Shown: positions 52,904-62,561, numbered from the stretch's first letter. The stretch: 64,000 bases of DNA from Micromonospora sp. NBC_01699 (GCF_036250065.1 NZ_CP109199.1:2666001-2730000); one strand, 5' to 3'. The notes: generated by a model from the letters alone, not told the origin. Made by a program: numbers and translations.

Positions 52904-52965
52904 GTAAAAAATCCTTGACACTCCTAATGTAAAGAGATCTCAACATCATGTCAAGAATTCTTTAC
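52904..52965 (-). promoter_or_regulatory. Promoter with paired 17-bp operators
   Basis: TTGACA (52954-52949) and TACATT (52931-52926), 17 bases apart on the minus strand, form a near-consensus promoter. GTAAAAAATCCTTGACA (52904-52920) and TGTCAAGAATTCTTTAC (52949-52965) are inverted copies (15 of 17). One covers the -35 and the other the expected start site, so both would block transcription. The likely ligand is the XRE protein of the operon. Confidence 0.85.
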
Positions 52966-53237
52966 TCGCCCCACCCGCCCCGAACCCCCACCCCGCCCAA
53001 ACATCGGGCCTCTCCAGCCCCCGGAACGCAAACCCCGCCCGATATCTCCAGCTCACAACCATTGATCCACAGTAGAAAACAAAGATCGGAGCACGCTTTG
53101 ATCGGAGGGCTTGACGATCACGAAACCGGACGGCAAAGTCCGAGCGGTATCACGAAAGACTCGGCGGCCTTTCGGAACAACCCCCTCAGGTGCGGCGGCG
53201 CGCTCCCTCGACCCGACATTCCTCGGAAGGAGCACCC

Positions 53238-56200
53238 ATGCGCCGACGCCTCCTCGCGTCCGCCGCCAGTGCTGCCCTTGTCCTGACCTCACTTGTCACC
53301 CTCACCCCGCCCGCCACCGCCGCGCCCGCCGCGCCAGCGGCAGCGGCAGCGGCAGCGGAGATCCTCCAGGAGGTGACCCTCGCCAAGGGCCCGGTCGCGA
53401 TGGGCGAACCGATGGCCCTGACCGTGCTGCCGGACCGTACGGTCCTGCACACCTCGCGGGACGGGCGGATCTTCTCCACCGACCCGCTCGGCAACACGAA
53501 GCTCGCCGGCACCATCGCGGTCTACACCCACGACGAGGACGGCCTCCAGGGCATCGCGGCCGACCCCGACTTCACCACCAACCGGTGGGTGTACGTCTAC
53601 TACTCGCCGGTGCTCGCCTCCACCCCGGCCGGCGACGCCCCGTCCAACGGCACCGACGCCGACTTCGCCCGCTGGCAGGGCCACAACCAGCTCTCCCGGT
53701 TCACCGTACGGGCGGACGGGACGATCGATCCGGCCAGCGAGAAGAAGATCCTCCAGGTGACCGTCGACCGGGGCATGTGCTGTCACGTCGGCGGCGACCT
53801 CGACTTCGACGCCCAGGGCAACCTCTACCTGACCACCGGCGACGACACCCAGCCGTGGTCGTCCAGCGGCTACACGCCGATCGACGAGCGCGACGGCTTC
53901 AGCTGGGACTTCGACGCGCAGCGTACCTCCGGCAACTCCAACGACCTGCGCGGCAAACTGCTGCGCATCCACCCGGAGGACGACGGCGGCTACACCGTGC
54001 CGGCCGGCAACCTGTTCCCGCCGGGCACCCAGAAGACCCGCCCCGAGATCTACGCCATGGGGTTCCGCAACCCGTTCCGGATGTCCGTCGACAAGCAGAC
54101 CGGCGTCGTCTACGTCGGCACGTACGCGGCCGACGCCGAGGTCGCCGACCCGAACCGGGGCGACGGCGGGCACCAGGAGTTCGAGCGGATCACCGGGCCG
54201 GGCAACTTCGGCTGGCCGTACTGCCAGGGCTACAACTCGCCGTACAACGACTTCGACTTCGCCACCAATACGCCGGGGCCGAAGTTCGACTGCGCCGCAC
54301 CGGTGAACAACTCACCGCACAACACCGGCCTGACCGAGCTGCCGCCGGCCCAGCCGGCCTGGATCGCGTACGACGGTGGGATGTCCTCGCCGTTGGGTAA
54401 CGGCGGCGGTCCGATGGCCGGTCCGGTCTACCACTTCGACCCGGCCCTCGACTCGCCGACCAAGCTGCCGGCCAGCTTCGACAACAAGTTCTTCGCCGGG
54501 GAGTTCACCCAGGACTGGATCAAGACGATCACCGCCGACGGTGACGGCAGCGCCGGCACGATCGGCGACTTCCCGTGGACCCACACCCACCCGATGGACC
54601 TGGCGATGGGTCCGGAGGGCGCGCTCTACGTGCTCGACTACGGCGCCGGCTGGTTCAACGGCGACGAGAACTCGGCGCTCTACCGGATCGAGACCGCCCC
54701 GAACGGCAACCGGGCACCGACCGCCGTCGCCACCGCCGACAAGACCTCCGGACCGGGGCCGCTCGCGGTCACGTTCAGCGCCGCCGGGTCGACCGACCCC
54801 GAGGGCGACCAGCTCAGCTACGCCTGGACGTTCGGCGACGGTGGCACCTCGACCTCCGCGAACCCCACCCACACGTACGCCGCGAACGGCACCTATCCGG
54901 CGAAGCTCACCGTGCAGGACCCGGCCGGCAACTTCGGCAGCTCGACGGTGAACATCACGGTCGGCAACACCGCGCCGACGATCACCATCAGCGGCCCGGC
55001 CGCCGGTTCGGTGTTCAACTTCGGTGACGCGGTGCCGTACCAGGTGACGGTCACCGACCCGGAGGACGGGGCGATCGACTGCACCAAGGTCGCGGTCAAC
55101 TTCGTGCTCGGCCACGACGCGCACGGCCACCCGATGACCAGCGCCACCGGCTGCACCGGGGTCCTCCAGACCACCGCCAACAGCGAGCACGGGCCGAGCG
55201 ACAACCTCTTCGGCGTGATCGACGCCGCCTACACCGACCGTGCCGGCCTGGCCGGACACGCCCAGGTGGTGCTGCAACCCCGGCACCGCCAGGCGGAGCA
55301 CTTCGCCGACTCCAGCGGCAACGTGACGATCTACCAGAGCCCGGCGGCCGAGGGCGGCTACGTCGGGGCGATCAACAACGGCGAGTGGGTGTCGTTCTCC
55401 CCGTACAACCTGGTCGGGGTCACCGGGTTCACCGCCCGGGTGTCGTCGGCGAACGCCGGTGGCACGCTCCAGGTCCGTACCGGCTCGGCGACCGGGCCGG
55501 TGGTCGGCTCGGCCACCGTGGCGGGCACCGGCGGCTGGGAGAACTTCGTCACCGTGACCGGCACGGTCACCGCGTCGGCCGGCACCGACACGCTGTTCCT
55601 GACCTTCGCCGGTGACCCGACCGAGGGCCTGTTCAACGTGGACAGTTTCACCTTCACCGGCGGCGGCACCGGCAACAGTGACCTGGCCCGCTACCGACCG
55701 GTGACGGCGTCGTCCACCTACGAGGCGTACCGGGTGCCGGGCCTGGCGGTCGACGGTGACGCCAGCACCCGCTGGTCCAGCGAGTACACCGATCCGCAGT
55801 CGATCACGGTCGACCTGGGCGCGTCGTACGAGTTGGAGCGGGTCCGGCTGAGCTGGGAGGCGGCGGCGGCGAAGGCGTACGAGATTCAGATCTCGACCGA
55901 CGGCACCACCTGGACCACCGTGCACAGCACCACCACCGGCAATGGTGGCGTCGACGACATCCAGGTCAGCGGCACCGGCCGGTACGTGCGCATGTACGGC
56001 ACCCAGCGCACCACCGAGTGGGGCTACTCGCTGTTCGACTTCAACGTCTACGGTCCCTCGGAGGAGGAGAACCCGCCGGAGACGTACCAGGTGATGGTCT
56101 TCTCCAAGACCGCCGGGTTCCGCCACGACTCGGTCGGGGCCGGCATCTCCGCGATCGAGGAGCTCGGCCGGGAGAACGGCTTCCGGGTCGACGCGACCGA

Positions 56201-58466
56201 GGACGCCGGTGCGTTCACCGCCGCCAACCTGGCCCAGTACGAGGCGGTGGTGTTCCTGTCCACCACCGGTGACGCGCTCAACAGTGAGCAGCAGGCGGCG
56301 TTCGAGGCGTACATCCGGGGTGGGGGTGGTTTTGTCGGCGTGCACGCGGCGGCCGACACCGAGTACGACTGGCCCTGGTACGGCGGCCTGGTCGGCGCCT
56401 GGTTCGACTCGCACCCGGCGACCCAGCCGGCCACCGTACGGTTCGAGGACCGGGCCAACCCGTCGACCGCGCACTTCGCGCCGACCTGGACGCACACCGA
56501 CGAGTGGTACAACTACCGCACCAATCCCCGGGCCAACGTGAAGGTGCTCGCCACCGTGGACGAGTCGACCTACAGCGGCGGCGGGATGGGCGCGGACCAC
56601 CCGATCACCTGGTGCCAGGAGTACGACGGCGGCCGGGCCTGGTACACCGGCATGGGTCACACCGCGCAGTCGTTCGCCCAGGAGAACTACACGAAGATGC
56701 TGCTCGGCGGCATCCGGTTGGCAGCCGACCAGGCCGACGCCGACTGCCGGCCGGAGACCGGTTACACGCCCCTGTTCGACGGCAGCCAGGCCAGTTTCGA
56801 CCAGTGGGAGCAGGCCGGTCCGGGCGGGTTCACCCTGGCCGACGGCACGCTCAGCTCGTTCGGCGGAATGGGCCTGCTCTGGTACCCGCAGCGGTCGTAC
56901 GCGAACTACTCGCTGAAGGTCGACTGGATGATGCCGGGCGACGACAACGGCGGCGTGTTCGTCGGGTTCCCGGATCCGCTGGGTGACCCGTGGAAGCCGG
57001 TCGACACCGGGCACGAGATCCAGATCGACGCCAGCGACAACGACCCGACCAGGACCACCGGCAGTGTCTACAGTTTCAGGGCCCCGGACACCGCGCTGCG
57101 CGAGGCGAACCTCAACCCGCCCGGTTCCTGGAACACGTACGACGTCCGGGTGCACGGGCAGCGGGTGGAGATCTTCCTCAACGGGGTGAAGATCACCGAC
57201 TACACCAGTACCCGGAACATCGCCGACGGCCACTTCGGCGTACAGAACGACGGCGCCGGGCTGGAGATCAACTACCGGAACATCCGGATCAGGACGGACT
57301 CCGCCGACGACGACACCACCGCCCCGACGACCGGGGCCGAGGTCGCCGGACCGATCACCGCCGGCTGGTACACCGGTCCGGCCACCGTGACGCTGACCTC
57401 GACCGACGAGACCGGCGGCAGCGGCGTCGGCTCCACCGAGTACCAGCTCGACGGCGATCCCGCGTGGACCGTCTACACCGGGCCGGTCCAGGTAACCGGC
57501 GACGGTCAGCACGTGCTGCGGTACCGGGCCACCGACCGGGCCGGCAACCTGTCCAGCCCCGGCCAGGTCGAGGTGAGGGTCGACGCCACCGCGCCGGTCA
57601 GCTCCGCGACCTTCGCCCCGGCCAACGACAACGGCTGGCACGCCGGGACCATCCCGGTCACGCTCGCCGCCACCGACGCCGGATCGGGCACCGGATCGCT
57701 CGAATGGTCGCTCGACGGCGGGCCGTGGACGGCGTACTCGACCCCGGTCGACGTCACCGGCGACGGTCAGCACGAGCTGCTCTACCGGGCGAAGGACACC
57801 GCCGGCAACGCTGAGACCCTGAAGTCCGCGCTGGTGCGGATCGACGGGACGAAGCCGACCGTGCTCGTCTCCGGGCTCGCCGACGGCCAGCTCTACGGCG
57901 ACAGCGGGGAGGTCCGGATCACCTTCCAGGCCGTCGACCCGACCTCCGGCGTCGCGGCCACGGTCGGAAAACTCGACGGTACGCCGTACGCCAGCAACAC
58001 CCTGCAAGCCCTGTACGACCTCACCCTGGGCCTGCACGAGTTGACCGTCACCGCCACCGACAAGGCCGGAAACAGCACCACCAGCTCGGTCCGGTTCTTC
58101 GTCACCACCTCGTTCCGGGACATCCAGCACCTGCTTGACCGGTTCGAGGCGACCAGCCGACTGTCCGCCAAGGCACACCGCCAGCTCACCAACAAGCTGA
58201 CCGCGGCCCGTGACTCGGAGGCGTCCGGCAACGACAGGCGGGCGGTCCAGCAACTCGCCGCCTTCGCCGTACTCGCCTCGGATCCGGCCCTGGTCCCCGA
58301 CGCCGACGTACGCGGCGTCCTGGTCCGGGACACCGACGCCATGATCGTGTCGCTCGGCGGTGCCGCCAGCACCGCCGGAGTCAGCGCGAACTCCGGCCGC
58401 CAACTGGGTGGCACCGGCCGCCCCGACGGTGACACCACCAGGGCCACCGGGGACGGCAAGCTGTAG
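53238..58466 (+). CDS. Secreted PQQ-type sugar dehydrogenase/PKD/CBM6/F5-8C/ThuA/DUF1080/FIMAH protein
   Basis: 1742 aa, RBS GGAAGGAG. Signal peptide to about residue 28. Domains in order: GSDH-type beta-propeller (41-484, with GMCCHVGGDLDFD, C181-C182-H183), PKD (493-575), a beta domain with GHDAHGHPM (577-684), CBM6-like (685-806), discoidin/F5-8C (816-939), ThuA (951-1161, FVGVHAAADTEYDWPWYGG), DUF1080 (1175-1354), three Ig/OmpL47-like repeats (~1360-1626) and a FIMAH-like helical end (1629-1715). It contains both activities split across neighbours at 22.8-31.4 kb, plus carbohydrate-binding modules. Confidence 0.9.
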   Translation: MRRRLLASAASAALVLTSLVTLTPPATAAPAAPAAAAAAAEILQEVTLAKGPVAMGEPMALTVLPDRTVLHTSRDGRIFSTDPLGNTKLAGTIAVYTHDEDGLQGIAADPDFTTNRWVYVYYSPVLASTPAGDAPSNGTDADFARWQGHNQLSRFTVRADGTIDPASEKKILQVTVDRGMCCHVGGDLDFDAQGNLYLTTGDDTQPWSSSGYTPIDERDGFSWDFDAQRTSGNSNDLRGKLLRIHPEDDGGYTVPAGNLFPPGTQKTRPEIYAMGFRNPFRMSVDKQTGVVYVGTYAADAEVADPNRGDGGHQEFERITGPGNFGWPYCQGYNSPYNDFDFATNTPGPKFDCAAPVNNSPHNTGLTELPPAQPAWIAYDGGMSSPLGNGGGPMAGPVYHFDPALDSPTKLPASFDNKFFAGEFTQDWIKTITADGDGSAGTIGDFPWTHTHPMDLAMGPEGALYVLDYGAGWFNGDENSALYRIETAPNGNRAPTAVATADKTSGPGPLAVTFSAAGSTDPEGDQLSYAWTFGDGGTSTSANPTHTYAANGTYPAKLTVQDPAGNFGSSTVNITVGNTAPTITISGPAAGSVFNFGDAVPYQVTVTDPEDGAIDCTKVAVNFVLGHDAHGHPMTSATGCTGVLQTTANSEHGPSDNLFGVIDAAYTDRAGLAGHAQVVLQPRHRQAEHFADSSGNVTIYQSPAAEGGYVGAINNGEWVSFSPYNLVGVTGFTARVSSANAGGTLQVRTGSATGPVVGSATVAGTGGWENFVTVTGTVTASAGTDTLFLTFAGDPTEGLFNVDSFTFTGGGTGNSDLARYRPVTASSTYEAYRVPGLAVDGDASTRWSSEYTDPQSITVDLGASYELERVRLSWEAAAAKAYEIQISTDGTTWTTVHSTTTGNGGVDDIQVSGTGRYVRMYGTQRTTEWGYSLFDFNVYGPSEEENPPETYQVMVFSKTAGFRHDSVGAGISAIEELGRENGFRVDATEDAGAFTAANLAQYEAVVFLSTTGDALNSEQQAAFEAYIRGGGGFVGVHAAADTEYDWPWYGGLVGAWFDSHPATQPATVRFEDRANPSTAHFAPTWTHTDEWYNYRTNPRANVKVLATVDESTYSGGGMGADHPITWCQEYDGGRAWYTGMGHTAQSFAQENYTKMLLGGIRLAADQADADCRPETGYTPLFDGSQASFDQWEQAGPGGFTLADGTLSSFGGMGLLWYPQRSYANYSLKVDWMMPGDDNGGVFVGFPDPLGDPWKPVDTGHEIQIDASDNDPTRTTGSVYSFRAPDTALREANLNPPGSWNTYDVRVHGQRVEIFLNGVKITDYTSTRNIADGHFGVQNDGAGLEINYRNIRIRTDSADDDTTAPTTGAEVAGPITAGWYTGPATVTLTSTDETGGSGVGSTEYQLDGDPAWTVYTGPVQVTGDGQHVLRYRATDRAGNLSSPGQVEVRVDATAPVSSATFAPANDNGWHAGTIPVTLAATDAGSGTGSLEWSLDGGPWTAYSTPVDVTGDGQHELLYRAKDTAGNAETLKSALVRIDGTKPTVLVSGLADGQLYGDSGEVRITFQAVDPTSGVAATVGKLDGTPYASNTLQALYDLTLGLHELTVTATDKAGNSTTSSVRFFVTTSFRDIQHLLDRFEATSRLSAKAHRQLTNKLTAARDSEASGNDRRAVQQLAAFAVLASDPALVPDADVRGVLVRDTDAMIVSLGGAASTAGVSANSGRQLGGTGRPDGDTTRATGDGKL

Positions 58467-58476
58467 TCGATCGTCA

Positions 58477-58516
58477 GGTGGGGGAGGGCCGCCGAACCCG
58501 GCCGCCTTCCCCCACC
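58477..58516. terminator. Hairpin after the 1742-aa gene
   Basis: 13-bp arms 58477-58489 and 58504-58516 with one mismatch, 11 bases past the stop at 58466 and before the convergent DUF2306 gene end at 58539. Confidence 0.65.
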
Positions 58517-58538
58517 CGACCAGCCATGTTCCCGCTCC

Positions 58539-59213
58539 TTACACGGCACCATGTCGTCGGGCGGCGGCACGCGGCTGCCGAGCCGGTCGGGAAGGCAATG
58601 CCCGGGCCGGACGGCGTAGGAACCACTCGGCCACCGCAAGGTTGATCAGCCAACCGGCGACCACCAGCCCGGCCCGAAGGTTCCCGTCCGGCTGCTCGCC
58701 GGTCGCCAGGAGGTAGGGCGCGTGCGTGAACGCCTGGGTGCCGGCGCCGAGGCCGATCGCGTAGCCGCGCACCATCCACCTGCGGTGCCGGGCGAAGTCC
58801 CGGCGTAGCGCGGCGGCGAGGCCGAGCAGGATCGAGCCGGCCATGGCCGAGCCGAAGACGAGCCGCATCCCGGCGAGCACGTCGTTGTCATGTGCCGGCA
58901 GGTCGTACGCGAACGCCATCCACACGCCGGAGAGCGCGACCGTCAGTCCGCAGGGAACGAGCACCCGACCGGCGAGGCGGTGCCAGCGGCGGCGGCGCAG
59001 GCCGGGTACGAACTGGAAGGCGCCGAGGATCGTGTAGACCACCGCGCCGACGATGTGCAGCACCACCGGCAGCGGGTCGGCGACGAAGCGCGCGTTCGCC
59101 GCAGTGACCTCCGGCCCGGCGCCCAATTCGGTGAGCCGCCCCGCACCGGCGATCATCGGTATCAGGCCCAGCAGGATCAACGCGGCCGGTAGCCGCCACT
59201 CACGCAATGTCAT
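58539..59213 (-). CDS. DUF2306-family membrane protein
   Basis: 224 aa, ATG 59213. Six TM helices with the DUF2306 pattern: LPVVLHIVGAVVYTILGAFQ, HRLAGRVLV, AGMRLVFGSAMAGSILLGLA, ARHRRWMVRGYAIGLGAG and TQAFTHAPYLL. Conserved histidines in two helices suggest a heme or quinone site as in related membrane oxidoreductases. It lies just before a two-component system on the same strand. Confidence 0.85.
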   Translation of the reverse strand: MTLREWRLPAALILLGLIPMIAGAGRLTELGAGPEVTAANARFVADPLPVVLHIVGAVVYTILGAFQFVPGLRRRRWHRLAGRVLVPCGLTVALSGVWMAFAYDLPAHDNDVLAGMRLVFGSAMAGSILLGLAAALRRDFARHRRWMVRGYAIGLGAGTQAFTHAPYLLATGEQPDGNLRAGLVVAGWLINLAVAEWFLRRPARALPSRPARQPRAAARRHGAV

Positions 59214-59325
59214 GCCATCGATGGTGGGCGCCGCACCCCGCCCGACTCATCGGCAGATGGGCCGCAGTCGAACCGGCCCATGGTCGTACGCCCTCGTCGT
59301 ACTTACGCCGGCCCGATCGGCTCCG

Positions 59326-59988
59326 TCACCAGCGCGCCCGTCTGCGATTGGTGTCGTACGCCCACATCGCGATCTCGACCCGGTTACGTACGCCGAGCTT
59401 CGTCATCAGGCTGGTGATGTGCGACTTGACCGTGCTCAACGTGATGTAGAGCTCGTCGGCGATCTCCTTGTTGGTACGCCCCCGCGCGACGGCGACCAGC
59501 ACCTGCTCCTCCCGATCGGTGAGCGCGTCGATCGGCTGCTTCGGCGGCGCGGGCGGACCCGCGTCGGAGAACGCCTTCAGCAGCCGGGTGGTGACGCTCG
59601 GCGCGATCAGCGCGTCCCCGTTGGCAGCCGCGTGCACGGCCTGGCTGAGCAGGTCGGGGCCGGCTTCCTTGAGCAGGAAGCCGCGGGCGCCGGCACGCAG
59701 TGCCGCGTACACGTACTCGTCGAGGTCGAAGGTCGTGATGACGACCACCGCGAGCGGCTCCGCGACCGATGGCCCGGCGAGCGCCCGGGTGGCCTCGATG
59801 CCGTCCATGACGGGCATGCGAATGTCGAAGAGACACACGTCGGGGCGCAGCCGCCGGGCGAGTTCGACCGCCTGGCGGCCGTCGCCGGCTCCACCGACGA
59901 CCTCGATGCCGGGCTGCGCGTTCAGGATGATGGTGAGACCGGTACGGACGATTTCCTGGTCGTCAGCGACGAGCACGCGTACGGTCAC
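59326..59988 (-). CDS. NarL/LuxR-family response regulator
   Basis: 220 aa from GTG 59988. Receiver with acidic pair DD (9-10), phospho-acceptor D55 (LFDIRMPVMDG) and the Lys in GFLLKEA; C-terminal LuxR HTH (LTDREEQVLVAVARGRTNKE, IADELYITLSTVKSHITSLM). GTG overlaps the kinase stop (GTGA). Targets are not evident; the adjacent PadR/membrane operon or DUF2306 gene could be among them. Confidence 0.94.
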   Translation of the reverse strand: MTVRVLVADDQEIVRTGLTIILNAQPGIEVVGGAGDGRQAVELARRLRPDVCLFDIRMPVMDGIEATRALAGPSVAEPLAVVVITTFDLDEYVYAALRAGARGFLLKEAGPDLLSQAVHAAANGDALIAPSVTTRLLKAFSDAGPPAPPKQPIDALTDREEQVLVAVARGRTNKEIADELYITLSTVKSHITSLMTKLGVRNRVEIAMWAYDTNRRRARW

Positions 59989-61124
59989 GCGCCACGCCCG
60001 GCGCGCGGAAGCATGGCCGTGACGGTCCACCCACAGTCGGGATCGGGACCGGCCTCGCAGGTGCCGCCGAGCAGGTCGGCGCGCTCCATCATGCCCACCA
60101 GGCCGAAACCGGGCGAGCCGGTCGGGCGAGCGGCGCCGGCCTCGCCGTCGTCGCTGACCCGCAGGCGTACGGAAGTGTCGTCGGCCGCGACGCTGACCTC
60201 GATGCGGGTGGCGTGACGGGCGTGGCGACGGGCGTTGGTGACCGACTCCTGGGCCAGGCGGTAGAGGGCGGAGCCGACCGTGGGCGGAAGGTCGCCGAGG
60301 TCGCCACGGATGTCCACGTCGACGGCCGGACCGGTGCGGAAGCTGCCGGCCAGCCGTTCGATGTCGGCGACCTGCGGGCTGGGGCTCAGGTCGGCGGGCT
60401 GGTCGCGGCGCAGGACGCGGACCATCGCGCGCATCTCGGCAAGGGCACGGGATGCCTCGGCCTCGATCACGCGGAGCGCGTCGACGGCGGCGCCCGGCTG
60501 GCTCGCCGAGGCGGCGATGCCGGCCTGGGCGCGGATCGCCATCGCCGACACGTGATGGGCCACCGTGTCGTGCAGGTCCCGGGCGAGCCGTTCGCGTTCC
60601 AACAGCTTGGCCTGGTCAAGCTCGCGCAGCCGGGCGGCGGCGCGGAACCGGATAGCGGTGCCCAGCGTGGCGGCGGCGAACATCACCGCGAAGCCGGCGA
60701 CCAACTCGCCGCCGTCGATCGAGCCGACCACCCCGGCCGTGGTCACCTTGGCCACCACGAAGAACGAACCGATCACGGCATCCCGGCCGGAGCCCCAGCG
60801 GAACAGCGCGTAGACCAGCAGGACCAGGAAGGTCGTCGTGAGCATCTGGCAGGGATCGCCGGGCAGCACGAACGGGGCGACCGTCGTGAAGCCGAAGGCG
60901 ATCGCCACCATCACGAGCGGCTTCGTACGCCGCCACAGCAGCGTGGGCAGCAGCGCGAGCGCGATGAGCAGGCAGCCCACCCGCCACGGCAGATCGGGCC
61001 GGAAGATCCCTTCCACCACGATCGCCGGCGCGAGGACCGCGATCAACGCCCAGTCGCGCCAGACCCGCGACGGGGCATCTTGGACACGGGGTTCGGCCAA
61101 CACACCGCGCAGGCGAGGGTGCAT
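59985..61124 (-). CDS. NarL-type sensor histidine kinase
   Basis: 379 aa. Four to five N-terminal TM helices without a large outside loop, so it senses in or near the membrane. DHp motif ARDLHDTVAHHVSAMAIRAQ (H185) of the HisKA_3 type, followed by an HATPase domain (LYRLAQESVTNARRHARHAT, VSDDGEAGA, GFGLVGMMERADLLGG). Partner of the response regulator at 59326-59988. Confidence 0.93.
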   Translation of the reverse strand: MHPRLRGVLAEPRVQDAPSRVWRDWALIAVLAPAIVVEGIFRPDLPWRVGCLLIALALLPTLLWRRTKPLVMVAIAFGFTTVAPFVLPGDPCQMLTTTFLVLLVYALFRWGSGRDAVIGSFFVVAKVTTAGVVGSIDGGELVAGFAVMFAAATLGTAIRFRAAARLRELDQAKLLERERLARDLHDTVAHHVSAMAIRAQAGIAASASQPGAAVDALRVIEAEASRALAEMRAMVRVLRRDQPADLSPSPQVADIERLAGSFRTGPAVDVDIRGDLGDLPPTVGSALYRLAQESVTNARRHARHATRIEVSVAADDTSVRLRVSDDGEAGAARPTGSPGFGLVGMMERADLLGGTCEAGPDPDCGWTVTAMLPRAGRGA

Positions 61125-61211
61125 AGAACCATCGTACGAACGGTGGTGCGACTCCAGATCGTCCCAAAGTACGACCGGCAGCCCTCCCCGTGTCGAGTGG
61201 AGGATTCGAGC

Positions 61212-61250
61212 TTGACCGATACTCCGATCATCTGCTTATGTTGATGACAT
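61212..61250 (+). promoter_or_regulatory. PadR promoter/operator
   Basis: TTGACC (61212-61217), 18 bases, TTATGT (61236-61241). The -10 overlaps ATGT-TGATG-ACAT (61238-61250), a short inverted repeat of the ATGT/ACAT type seen at PadR operators, which runs into the start codon at 61249. The transcript is probably leaderless or nearly so, and self-repressed. Confidence 0.55.
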
Positions 61251-61605
61251 GACTAAGTCCTCCGTGCCGATGCGCGAACCCACGTACTTCATCCTCGCCG
61301 CGTTGCAGGACGAGCCGTTGCACGGCTACGCCATCGTCAAGCGCGCACACGAGCTGTCCGACGGGCGGGTGCGGTTGACGACCGGCACGCTGTACGCCGC
61401 GCTGGACCGGCTCACCGGTGAGGAACTGGTGCAGGTGGCCGAGGAGACGGTGGTCAACGGCCGCGCCCGTCGCACGTACGAGCTGACCGAGCATGGGGTG
61501 TCCGCGTTGCAGGAGGAGGCCGCGCGGATGATTGCCGCAGCTCGGGTCGTACGAAATCGTTCCGTGCGGTCGACGGCCGCGACGGTTCGGACGGTGCCGG
61601 CATGA
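61249..61605 (+). CDS. PadR-family transcriptional regulator
   Basis: 118 aa. PadR winged HTH: PTYFILAALQDEPLHGYAIV, LTTGTLYAALDRLTGEELVQ, RRTYELTEHG. It lacks the long C-terminal dimer domain (s-PadR subclass 2 type). The stop overlaps the next start (ATGA), so it is co-expressed with a membrane protein, a frequent PadR partner arrangement. Confidence 0.92.
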   Translation: MTKSSVPMREPTYFILAALQDEPLHGYAIVKRAHELSDGRVRLTTGTLYAALDRLTGEELVQVAEETVVNGRARRTYELTEHGVSALQEEAARMIAAARVVRNRSVRSTAATVRTVPA

Positions 61606-62561
61606 CCGGGGTGGAGCGCCGCTACCGGTGGCTGCTGCGCGCCTACCCCCGGGCCTATCGGCAGTACCGAGGCGACGAAATGCTGGAAACGCTGCTGGGC
61701 ACAGGCGAGACGGACCACCGGCACCCGAGTCTCCGGGAGTCCCTGGCCCTCGTGGTGGGAGGGCTCCGGGTCCGCTCCGGTCTGGCCCGGCTCGGCTCCC
61801 GAGACACCCTGCGGTCCTCCGCGCTGCGACTGACCGTCCTGTCCCTGCTCGTGTCCGGAATCGCCCTCTCGGCCCTGCCTCTCACGTGGCGCCTATGGAC
61901 GCTGTTGCCGGGAATTCCATACAACTCTCAGCCCTGGGGGAGCTTCTTCACGCCGGCACTGTTGCTTCTCGCGTTCGTCGCCGCGGCATGGGCTCGCTAC
62001 CGCCTCGCGTTCCCCTTGACCATTGCCGCCTTCGGCGCGGAAATCTGGTACGCCGTGACGAATTACCTGTGGTATGCGGAGCCATGGAGGGGGCTTGACG
62101 ACCTGCTGGGGTTCCGGACGGGGCTTTACGTGCCCTGGCAGCTTCCTACGTGGGCGTGCCTGATGGCCGCCCTGGCGATGGTGCCACTACTTCGAGCGGG
62201 TCAATCGCGACCGACGCGACCATGGATCTGGCTTGTCGGTGCGGCGTTGACCTTCGCTGTCCTGTCGCCCAATCCGCTCAACGGCTGGGTCGAGCATTTC
62301 ACCCTGGTGTTCATCGTGCCCGCCGGGCTGGTGGCGGCTCTCGTGGGTGCGGCGCTCGATGTGCGGATATCGATCGCGGCCAGCGCAGTCCTGCTGGCGC
62401 TGACCCTGCCCATGTTGGCCTGGGAACAGCACTACGGGATGCTCTACGGTTGGGAATGGGGATTGGGATCGCGACTTAGTTATCGCTTAGCCGCGTTCGG
62501 AGTCTTTGTCATCAACGTCATGGTCAGCAGAATGGTCGCCCGCCGGCAAGTCGCCCTATAA
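61602..62561 (+). CDS. PadR-linked multi-TM membrane protein
   Basis: 319 aa. A cytoplasmic N-terminus of the HAAS-like type (RYRWLLRAYPRAYRQYRGDE, MLETLL) precedes about eight TM helices (SALRLTVLSLLVSGIALSAL, FFTPALLLLAFVAAAWARY, WACLMAALAMVPLLRAG, LTFAVLSPNPL). Proteins of this sort follow PadR genes widely in actinobacteria; function unknown but probably envelope related. Confidence 0.82.
   Translation: MTGVERRYRWLLRAYPRAYRQYRGDEMLETLLGTGETDHRHPSLRESLALVVGGLRVRSGLARLGSRDTLRSSALRLTVLSLLVSGIALSALPLTWRLWTLLPGIPYNSQPWGSFFTPALLLLAFVAAAWARYRLAFPLTIAAFGAEIWYAVTNYLWYAEPWRGLDDLLGFRTGLYVPWQLPTWACLMAALAMVPLLRAGQSRPTRPWIWLVGAALTFAVLSPNPLNGWVEHFTLVFIVPAGLVAALVGAALDVRISIAASAVLLALTLPMLAWEQHYGMLYGWEWGLGSRLSYRLAAFGVFVINVMVSRMVARRQVAL

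Noticed and set aside
54312-58403. A 1363-codon open frame opposite the 1742-aa gene
   Set aside because: Same reason: antisense frame to a gene with clear domains, signal peptide and RBS.
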